64,000 bases of DNA from Acanthochromis polyacanthus (Eukaryota; Chordata; Actinopteri; Pomacentridae). Of the stretch, positions 34,667-45,800 are shown piece after piece. The number at the start of each line of letters is the position of its first letter. The first letter of the stretch is position 1. The stretch covers positions 15,201,962-15,265,961 of the forward strand of contig NC_067121.1 of assembly GCF_021347895.1 (NCBI RefSeq), written 5' to 3'. The translations under genes and the position numbers were made by a program. Below the pieces are notes generated by a model, which was given only the letters and a program-made list of their open reading frames with translations, was not told the DNA's origin and did no database searches.

Positions 34667-37150
34667 AACGACTTCTAGTACGGCATTTGCCATTTCACTT
34701 CATGTTTTTGTTAATTTTTTTTTTCTACGGTGTGTTTCAGTCCATGGACATTTTAAGTATGAACATTTATTTGCACTTGGTGTGAAGGGATGAACAGACT
34801 AGAACAGCTCTGTGTTTTCTGAATGGCTGGCTAAGTGTGGCAACCGGGATTAGACACACAAGGCCAAAGGACTGAAACTGACAAACATGACGCATATCAA
34901 ACCTGCACAGCAGCCCCAGCATCTCCTTCTACTAACACAAAGTTTGCACCACATGAAAAGGGGATGAAAAACCAAAGCTACAAACTGATAAAAAATATTT
35001 TCATTATACTCTGAACAGCCCTAAGAGGCCCAGTCACACCAGCATTTATATGGTGAAGTTTAGCAGCATTATTTTTCATTTCAGGGGAATTGTCATTACT
35101 GGATACACCTACGGGTAATCCACAGTGATTTTTAAAAAAAAACTCCTTGAATTTAATCCTGGTGTTGGTCCATTCCTCTCTATTTAAACTTCACTGATGT
35201 AGTATAAAATACTTTACACAAGATAAAATATTTGCACTTAAGTGGCGCTGCAGCAGTTAGTCACTGGACAGAACACTAACCCCTTGAATCCCAAGCAGTT
35301 TTTTGGTTCATTTTTAATCACTGTGGGCTTGTTTTTCACTACAATATAAATTCCTCCACCTCTATGGAAACAGCACAACCATGGCTAGAAAGAGAGAAGT
35401 CAAATGTTTTTGTGCTGTGTAGCAGTTAAAATGAACTTCATAGATTTGCTGTACAAAAAAAAAATAAAAAAAATGTACAATTGAGATATGAAACATTTTT
35501 CCACTACAGTGATGAAATCCAGACTTTAAGCTCAGTGTTGTTGAAGTTTTTCAAAGTAACAGCATGTCATAGATGAGTAGCTCAAAAACTTTTGGTTGGG
35601 GTGAAACCCCATTTAAACCAGCTAGCAGGTGTTAGAGCTCAGAGAGTTAATCAGTATTGTTAAAGAAAAAATACAGCAATTTGCTGGTTCCAGCTTCTCA
35701 GTTGTGAGGATTTTAAGCTTTTCAGTGTCATACAGGAGGGTATACATAAAGGAGGGTCACCTGGGGCTGGAAAGAATTATATCTGTCTTTTTTTTTTTTT
35801 TTTTTTTTTTTTTAACTGCTTTCTGTATTTACATAGCTAAAACACTTGACAGCAGTTTAGCAGAATAATTGATAATGGGACTAGTCAATATTATTGGTCA
35901 CCAACCACAAAACCAAAAATTTCAGTGTGCTGCTTTCTGGTGTGACTGAGCTTTAAAGGTCTCAGTAAGCCTGCCTATGGCTGAGATGCAAGTTAAGATA
36001 ACAGCACACAGTTTTGGACAATCTTTCCTCAAAGGAAGTAGTTGTCTTGTGGATATAGTTCTCATAGTTACCAGTTTGTTTTACAAAAGTAAAAAGTTGG
36101 TGAGTGTGGCTTCATCAATTTTGAAGCTTTCAAACATTTAAATTGAAGCATATTAAGACAGTTATTCCCAAAAAGTCATTTTGATTGTCTATATTCTTCC
36201 ACCACATTATAAACTGCACCAGTGCCAGAATATACAGTGGCTAGCTGAAGAGTTTCAAACCCTTTAAAATGTGGTGCTATCACAGTGGTTGTCTGAGCCT
36301 GACATAGCCATTAGATTTATTTATTTTTTTAATTTGAAGCATCTGATCTCATCATACTTTTGTTACATGTAGTTTTGCATGCTATGATTTTGATTTTACC
36401 CTTTATATAAAACTGTTGTATAATCTATAGTGCAGACTTTGTATACATTATTGATGGCACTTGCCACCTCAGTTTTGTTCCCCCAGTAGTTACTAATATT
36501 GTCTTAAGAATGGGTTTTGGCCTTACTGTGTCCATGTTGGGAGGTACAGTGGAATGTGTCGTGTAAAACTTGGTTTATAAAAACTATGAGTACTGTACTC
36601 AAAATGTGCTGCAGTTTAATGTGTAAACTGAGGAGCTAATGACCAGTTGTGTTACCAATGTTCTTAGAGTTTGTACAAAGCATTTGCACAATATTTTGTA
36701 ATCCATGGACTGACAAGTTGTTGGCTCATGTATGTATGTTTATGTATATTCAGAAGGGTTTACAGAAATGGAACCTGAGCTAATAATCCGTATATTCAGT
36801 ATTCATTCTGCTTTTGTTTTGTAAGGCTATTTCTGAGCTGAGGGCGTCCTGTTAAATACTAGAACCCAGCAGTCACTTTATTCTGAACACCAGTATAGGC
36901 ATACTTTTGATACTTGTTCATTTATAGTGCCATCCAACAGAGTTCTGTTCAAAAAGTTGAGCTTAGGGTAAAAAGGATTTGGTCAAAAGAAATAAGAGCA
37001 GCTTAGATGTCTGAATGTGTGCCCTCGGTGATTCAACAGCACCGGGACATGAGATTATTCATTCACCAGTATAGGTTGTTGTCACCAAGTGGTTTTTAAT
37101 GCCTCTGTGGAGGAATACATATAATAAAGAAACATTGTATTTGATTTTTG
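34667..37150 (+). other. sppl2b: Long 3'UTR of sppl2b
   Basis: No open frame or repeat of note lies downstream of the stop except a poly-T run at about 35790-35812. The best terminal polyadenylation signal is AATAAA at 37123-37128, in ATAATAAAGAAACATTG. Earlier AATAAA-like sites (for example 35463 region) could give shorter messages. The 3' limit is inferred. Confidence 0.55.
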
Positions 37151-37752
37151 ATGTATTGCTTTTCTTCCCATATTACACAGAAACATGAGTCTAGGTTTAC
37201 ATTTTAACACAAGAATGTTTCTGTTAGTACTTGAACACGTTGATGTCTGACATCATTTGGGCCCTGGCAGTGGTTTCTGGGTCTGAATGCATCTTTTCAT
37301 TGTAGCCTGCCAGCTGTGAAAAGTCCCTCTGCTGTTCTGGCTCTGCAGAGATGAACAGCAGTCTGACAAAGAGCCCCTTCACCACAGTCCCTCAAAGTGG
37401 AGGATGGAGAGAATTTCTGTTTACTCCGGACTACTTAGCTGATCAATAAACAGTGTTTGTTGAGTGGTTTGCACAAAGAGCCATGCAGCACCCTGTGTTC
37501 CTGCAAAGATTTCTTACCGATAGCCCTCAAATCTCCACTTGGAGCTGGGATATAGTTATTTTGTCATACTGCAGTCTCACTTGAAGATTGAAGTTGCTAC
37601 GGCACAATATGAGACAAAGGTAAAAACATCTTCTACTTTGGTGTGTATACAGAAGAAAGAAAATGGAAAGTGCTTTGCATTGTTACTCAGGGACTTCTAC
37701 CCATTTTACTGAACGCTTACAGCACTGTTACTGACCTTTACATATCTGATAT

Positions 37753-38108
37753 GGGGCTGCATAACGGCTCAGTGGTTAGCACCGTCACCTTGCAGCTATA
37801 AGATCCCCAGTTGGCATTCCAGCCTGGGCCTGGGATCTTTCTGTGTGAAGTTTGCATGTTCTCCCTGTGCATGCATGGGTTTTCTCCAGCTCCCTCCCAC
37901 AGTTAAAAAAAAAAAAAAATCACCAGGTTAACTGGTGATTCAAAATTGTCAATAGGTGTGAGTGTGATTGTTTCTCTGTGCAGCCCTGTGATAGACTGGT
38001 GACCTATCCAGCGTGTCCCCTGCCTTCATCCTATGTCAGCTGGGATTGACTCCAGCCCCCTGTGACCCTAATGAGGATTAAGCAATGTAAATGTAATGGA
38101 TGGATGGA
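37753..38108 (+). mobile_element. tRNA-derived SINE between sppl2b and arhgef18
   Basis: Same SINE family as 22613-22983: GGGGCTGCATAACGGCTCAG start, A box TGGTTAGCAC, a weaker B box and a GGATGGATGGA tail. The direct repeat ATCTGATAT flanks it at 37744-37752 and 38109-38117. Confidence 0.85.
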
Positions 38109-38117
38109 ATCTGATAT

Positions 38118-39874
38118 GTAAAGGTCAATAACACCTGGATGTCTCTGAGTCCCTGAAAACCTGAAAGTAGATTTTCAGCTAAAGATTTTCATGATTAACT
38201 TGTCTCCTGACTATTTTCTCAGCAAGTTATTGTTTCTATCTTTAAATGTCTGAAAACAAAAAAAGAAATACCCATTTAATTTTCTAAAAGCAGGAGGTGG
38301 TATCTTCCTTTTTTATGTAAGGCCCAAACCCATTGATATTTATTTGAGTTTCCATACTTACTGTAAAGAGGATTTTTTGCAGGAGTATAAATCCTGCATT
38401 GTTTACATACATGTTTATAAGTGCGTATTTGTATTTGCTGGCACACTGCAGCATATCTTGGAGCCTTACAGCCTCTTGTTGAGGAGAGGAATATTGGAAA
38501 ATCATAATTTATACGACGGTTGCTAGGTGCATCCTTGTGTGCATGAATAAGATGAACTGTAATATTAGTATTATTAGAGATCACACAGGTCATAAGAGAA
38601 CTTCAAATCAAATGTCTGTCTCCTGAAGTGACACTTCTGCACAGCATTTCTTTCATCCCTGGACAGTGTTGTCCCTGCTGAGGCACTGGAAGAGCACCAA
38701 CAAAAACAAACAAGCCTCTCTGAAAGATGCTCCCACAATCAGGAAGTGATCTCTCAATGGCCAGATGGGATCTATTTTGAAGACAGGCTTCAAAAACTGT
38801 GAAGCTATTCTTTAAAAGTCTAGCATGTGTTTGATTTTCTTTGCTTCCATCAGCCAGAATGAAATACTTCACTTATGACATGTTTGACACATTTTCTGCA
38901 TGAAGGAAATGACTGGAACAAGTAAAGGCGATGAAAAGCCAAGAATACACCACTAAACCACTTGCTTAGAACTACTTTCAGTTCATTATCCTCAAAAACT
39001 ACTGTAGGTTTTGTTTAGCTGTCTGAATTCACAAAATGTGAAAGTCTGTAGAATCAACCACTTTTTTTATTCCATAAACCTGTTAGTTAGGGTGTGTTTT
39101 ATATTTTACATGGAACCATGAGTTGACAGTGGACAATGTGTTTCTACCAGAGAAAATCATTTACATAATGGTAAATGTTTCATTATGTCAGATCAATATT
39201 TAACATTGAATGTCTGAAACCATTCTGGTTACAGTCTCCAGCATCTCAGCTGCCTGCAAACTGAAACATTCCTGTTGATATTGTGCTGTGGACTGTCACT
39301 ATCTGCAGTCAGTAGTTCATAACAGGTCCCATTTGACATTTACAAACAAGTTTACAGTCAGGTTTTGCTTTCTTCTACAAACCCTGGTAATTTGCACACA
39401 ATCTGGGGTTCACTGTAAAAATGTCAAGATCATTTGATTCACTCTGAAATATAATTCTGTGCTTGGCACTTCAATTTCAAACAGATGTAAACTTGTCAAA
39501 TCTATAGCTTCCTCACAGTGTTTGTCATTCATTAAATAAAAGAGAAGCTTAAGACATGAGTGCTAAGTGGTTATAGAAAACCCACTTTCATTTAAAATAA
39601 AAAGAATAAAATCTCAGAAAAGTCTTTCCTCATAAAATGTTCATTTAAAATATTGTCTTTATCAAACATCTTCATCTTTGCTTTGTTTTCAGGTTCAGTT
39701 ATTTTGAACTGCAGCAGCTGTTTTGCACTGGGAAAGTATCACATCAGTAACTGGCCTCTTGGACACATGTAGACGTCATGAAGACATGTATAATGTCCTC
39801 TCACAAGTCCATCGGTGTTTCCATGTGTAGAGGTCTGTAAGCTGGACAGGGCCTCATCCAATTTCCTCTCATGA
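38118..39874. other. Convergent intergenic region
   Basis: Sequence between the tails of sppl2b and arhgef18. It should include the arhgef18 3'UTR (minus strand, below 39875). I see no strong exon, RNA gene or repeat here. Confidence 0.4.
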
Positions 39875-42800
39875 TTAAAGGAATATTACCTTCTCTTTTC
39901 CTTTTTCGAGGACATCTTTAGGGAAAGGAGGCGGTGCTGGTGGAGGTGCGTCACTGCCGCTCCGCTTGTTTGTGCTGAAGGACTGTGATGATTTCATGTT
40001 CTGAGCGGATTCTGATGGTCTGAAGGTGTCTGCAGAGAGAAAGAAATAAAATGGATCTCCAGGGAGTAGAGAACTACAGTAAAACATACAGTAGCTTATA
40101 CATGTGCTTTGTAATGAACTCTGAAGTTGAGTTTAGGAAGCTTATTACTCTGCGAAGGAACGCGGCTGAGGTATGTGACGATCGTCGTACGTTTGTCCTT
40201 GTGTTAATCGGTCTGTCTTTCTGTGCACAACATTACTCAAAAACGGACAGACAGATTTGGATGAAATTTTCAGGGAAGGTCAGAAATGACACAAGGACCA
40301 TGTGATTAGATTTTGGCAGTAATGCGGTTTATAGTCTGGATCCATGGGTTTGCTCAAGATTTCTGTATCATTGCCAGATAGTGGCACGGTGTCACTGTAA
40401 CTATGACAACAAGTGAACACTACTTCAGCTGCCTGCTGATAATCACATGATTGCAGTCCTACTACAAATCCACCGCTGCGAACTTATCTGTCATAAATCA
40501 TACAACGACTGAGCAGCCTTGGCGGAGGACTGCGCTCTCTGAGCACTTTTCTTGTATTGCAGTTAGTGACAGCTAGTATTCAAGTAGATTATGTTTACAT
40601 ATCATGACAGGGCAGAATATTAAAGACAACTCAATATAATGTGGTCTTCTACTGACTATAACCTCAGTAATAAAACTTTCATATAATAATAGAATTAACA
40701 ATCTATGTGATGTTGTTTGGTAAAACGTCTACGACAGTATCAAAACTAAATAATAAGTAGACGTATGACAGAACAGTTGTACTGGATTACAGTGATGAAA
40801 GATTGTTGTTATCAAACCTCGTACTCAGAAAATCCTTACTCAAGTTCAGCAGGTTGCATTTTCTCCACAACACGCTGCTGTTCAATCAATAATATAACTG
40901 CTTTTTCAGCTTCACCTTTATTCCCAATGTTCTTTCAATGGTTTTTGTTGAAGGAGAAAATATTTCCAAGATATGCTAAGGTTTTAAAGCCTGACATTGC
41001 AACGCTTGCTCTATGTGTACGCCATTAAAATACAAATATTGAATATAATAAACCATCAAATGTTAACTTAGTTAAACAACTTTTGTACCCAGCTTAATTA
41101 GGTGTTAATACCAAAAGTAAGACTTTAGCCTAAATTGCTGATAGTCTTAGTGCAGGAGTTGAAGTTGCTATGGGCAGGGTTTTTACAAGAAGCGAGTGTT
41201 TAATGCCAAGATTCTCACATACACATGTACATGGAGCAAAGACCTCTCTATTGGCAGAGGTGATCTCAAGTTATTACTTTTTTGTTCAAAAAAGTTTCCA
41301 TGAAAGTTCTGCAAAGTCTCAAAATGTTCTTCTTAAAGGTAGGATAACGTTCTCTAAAGACATTTTTAAAATGTTTGATGACACCATTAGACTATTAAGC
41401 CCCATCATTCTAAAAATATGTTCTAAATGTTGCATTTGGAATGTCCATCTTTTGTCATCATGCAACACAGTGGGGGTAATGTATAGAAAAACTACAATGG
41501 GATTCCTTAACAACATCCCAAAAACTTGCTTGAAATATCACAGACAAAATGCTAAACCTCTGTTTATGTATCACATTACAGGAAGGTTAATGTCATCTGA
41601 TCCTACGTAGCACCTTGAAAACATTTTTGGAATGTTAGTTTGAGAATATTCTTAGTTTGTTTCTTGTACAGTCTTTGACTCAGACAACATCCTTTAAATG
41701 TTGCAGTTAAAATGTTGTGTGTTTGTTAGGATTTAACTTTATAGGATCATTATTTGAATTATGAATCTCTTTAAAAATTAGAAGCTGTAGACACTTTTGT
41801 GGGAATATTCTCTGCCAGCTGGAATGTCTCTATGACTGAGGTTGAGTTGTTCGTACCTAACAGGTAGGTCCTTTGAGGACTGGAGCTCCTTTTAGCTCTC
41901 AGACTGCCTCCTTCTTTTCCCGTCACTCTGATGGGCAGCACCTGGTTCACATCTATAGAAGCTGCATGTAGAATGATAGGACTGGAATTTACAATACATT
42001 GTCATTAAAAGCAACTGTTACCATGCAAGATGACCTATTAACATTGATTAACATTTAACAGCATTCAAATCTGAAGGCTGATTTGAATTTACCATTTGCC
42101 ATCTGTGGGGCACAACTTGCCCTGCTGATCTGGTCACATTCAGCATCAATATCTGAAATACTAATGTCTTTCTGAATTGTAAATACAAGTTTTAAAACAA
42201 ATTTTGTAAATAAAAAATGTACAAAAACTCAACTTGACTCTTCCACTGAACATTGTAAACCTGTTTCCTGACCTGCACTGTGTGTTCTCTGGTGGGACGC
42301 CTTTGTCTTGAAGCCTCTCTCCTTTCCTTTGGCCAGGGCCGCCAGCTTGGTGGGGATCTGCTGCTGCACAGCTGCGGGTTTGTGCACCTGGTTGGTGGTG
42401 CTGATCAGGTGGATGGGCAGCTCGGGTTTGACTGGCTGAGGGCTGATACTCTCCTTGCGCGGTGGAACTTTTGGAGGAATTTCCAGAGAATCAGAAAAGT
42501 TTGTAGACACGGCATTGGGCTTTGGAGTTAAGGTCCCACCACCGTTGACAATGCTTCCTCTGAATGATGGGTAACTACAGAGACTCCAAGACTGGGGGAA
42601 AAAAAATGAAATAATTCAAATTCTGTTATTGCAGAAAGCTAGACAAACTGATCTCATCTTTGGCTTCTACCTATTTTACATAAATTGAAGTACTTTCAAA
42701 AAAAAATTATTTTGACGCTATCAAATTTTAATTTGTTTTCTTAAAATACACTGGAAGTCAGCGCTAGGCCCAAGGTAGTTCTGATTATCTTGTTTCAGAA

Positions 42801-45800
42801 TATTTTATATCACTATATAGCTATATGGACTTCACTCCACTCTAAATTATACATGCTAAAGCTGTGCATAGAAAATTGATGAACTGATAACTAGACTACA
42901 CTGACAGGTAAATACACAGTAACATCAAATAATATGAATGTTAAATGCATCTTATTTCATTTCTCACTTGTGCAGGATCATCATAGTTGGAGAGTCCTGG
43001 GTTCGAGATGTATTTTAACCTTAACTTCTCCTGTAGCTGCTCCAAACGGTCCTTCTCCTGAGTCAGACGCTCCTTATCCTTCTCCACTGATCTTGTGGAC
43101 TCCCTAAGTCTCTCTAGGTCCTGCTGGTAATTTTCCTTCTGCCTTTCCAGCTCGGCCTTCTCCTCGTTCAGCTTCTTCTCCCATTTCCCACACTCCTCCT
43201 CTCTCTGTTGCAGCTGAGCCTCCAGTGTCTCGATCTGGACCCTCTGTCGCTCCCTCTCTTTCTCCCAGCGTTGCTGCTCCTCTCGATGCTGAGCCTGCAG
43301 TTTGTGCAAATTGGCAAGTTCTTCCTTCTGTTTCTCCAAGTTGCGCTGCTTCTCCTGCTCAAGCAGCACATTGCTGTAGTGACGGGCAGGCTGCTTGCTC
43401 TTTGACTGAAAAGCGTTCTGCAGCTCTATCAGGGTGTCCTGCTGGGCAATGATTGCCTGCACATTGCAAAGGTTGGTATAGCAAACCAATTCCAGACAAT
43501 TTATTATTTTTGTAGAAAAAAAACTAATAACATTGTTTTCATAAATAAAACATTTAGCTAACAAAAAAGAAAATTAATCAAGAAGTGCTTAGAGAAAGAG
43601 TGCAATAAAAGTTTGAAAACAAACTGCAGTCTTACTTGTAAGCTGTAGAGTCTCTGAGCGAGCATTATCACACTGTCACACACCTACAGAGACACAGAAG
43701 TGGCAGCAGCAAATATTCATATATTTGTGCATGACTGAATAAAAATGGAAAATAAGGACAGAGATTAAACGTATAAGTATTATAAGGGTACCTCCACTTC
43801 AGGGAAATGACTGAGGGTTGAACTGCAGCTTGGCCTTGGAAGCGTGTCAGTTTCGTCATCAGCCTGGTAGTAAAAAGGCACAAAACAATTATTTAATTTT
43901 TTAATCAGGAGATATTAGAATGTCAGGTTTAGATCCTCTACATCTACCTCACTCACAGACTGTTCCAAGCCATCAGAGTAGTAGATTTCCTGCAGTTGGT
44001 GGTCACTACCAGTGTGACTGCTGTACAGTAGACCATCCTGGCTGCCTCTTGGCTGATCAGCTGCATCTGACAAAAACAATTCATTCACATTAGGGCTGCA
44101 ACTAATGATTATTTTGATAATCGATTAATCGGTCGATTATTTTTTCGATTAATCGGTTTATGCACTTACATTTTAGTTTTACCTTTATTTTCCAATGTAA
44201 AATATTTATAAAGGGCCTATGTCATTCAACGTACATTTTAAGAGCTTTTAACCATGTTACAATGTCCTAAATTCTTCAAAAAACCTATCCAGACTTGGAT
44301 TTTAGTATGTCTCAATTTGCATCAATCAAAACACTGACTCATCAACACATACATACTCATACAGCCATCCAACATCACAAGATCTTAAATGATGTTTCAC
44401 CAAGGCAACATTTATTCTTTAAAAACATCTTTCCTGTAGAGAAGCATTTTCTGGGCACCCATGTATTTTAAGCTATACTACAATAACATCACATGTAAGG
44501 ACTCCAAAAGTAGTGAACTAAATTTAAGGTAGTAATTTGAGAACAGAAAGAAAATAGAAACAATTTTGCTGTTAACTGCATTTTATTTTTTCCAAAAAAC
44601 CCCCACAGATTTCACCTGAGAACGAGTTTTATAGCTTACTGACATGCTGTGAAACTGTAAATAATACTTAAAATAAAGTGCCATTTCAGGATCCTAAATG
44701 GAAGTCTCATTTTTAAGCGTTTAAAAAAAAAAACTAAAAAAAAAACGGAATATTTAGAGAAAACAAGTGCATTTTACAAACAATGTAAACATTAGTCTAA
44801 TGAATGAATCATGAACTTTACATTGCAGTGCAAAAATGTTAGCATGTCCACATGCTCTGGGCTAAGGCTAGCTCTCTTTTTAGACGCTATATTCCCTGCT
44901 GCAGAAAACAGCCACTCTGCTGGTGTAGTAGTGCTAGGTATACAGAGGTAGGACTTTGCTAACCTTGACAAAAAGGGGTATTTCACCTCATTTCACTTCC
45001 ACCACTGTAACAGATTTTCTCCCTTGGAAACTGGCTTCTCACCGGAGTATGTGAGGACCTCCTGTCTGACTTTCCCAGTGAGTACACAGCTGCTCAGTGT
45101 AATGTAGCCTCAAGGGGACACAAGCCAGTGTCTTATTGTGCCAGTCCCAAGCCCGGATAAATAGAGAGGGTTGTGTCAGGAAGGGCATCCGACGTAAAAC
45201 TTTGGCCAAATCAAACATGCGAATCAAATGTATGACTTCCATACTGGATCGGTCGAGGCCCAGGTTAACAACGACCGCCATCGGTGCTGTCGACCTACAG
45301 GGTGCCGGTGGAAAATGGACAACTGTTGGTTGAAGAAGGAGGGAAGGAAGGTGTGTTCGCAGGAAGAGAGAGAAGAGGAACACCAAGAGTCTAGGACTGA
45401 GAGTAGGGACTTTGAATGTTGGAACTATGACAGGAAAAGGTAGAGAGCTGGTTGACATGATGAAGAGGAGGAAGGTGGACATACTGTGTGTCCAGGAGAC
45501 CAGGTGGAAAGGTAGTAAAGCTAGAAGTCTAGGAGCAGGGTTCAAGTTGTTCTATCATGGTGTAGATAGGAAGAGAAATGGAGTAGGAGTTATCTTGAAG
45601 GAGGAGTTTGTTAGGAATGTCCTGGAGGTAAAAAGAGTGTCAGATCGAGTGATGAGCCTGAAGCTAGAAATCGAAGGTGTGATGTTCAATGCTGTTAGTG
45701 GGTATGCTCCACAGGTAGGATGTGAGCGGGAGGAGAAGGAGAAATTCTGGTTGGACCTTGATGAAGTGATGCAGATCATCCCTAAAAGTGAGAGAGTTGT

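Noticed and set aside
41170..41610. 146-codon plus-strand frame in an arhgef18 intron
   Set aside because: No domain, AT-rich codons, and it overlaps sequence with repeated AATGTT/ACATTT strings typical of decayed repeats.
45039..45545. 168-codon minus-strand frame over the LINE 5' leader
   Set aside because: Antisense to the LINE leader and endonuclease start; no independent support.
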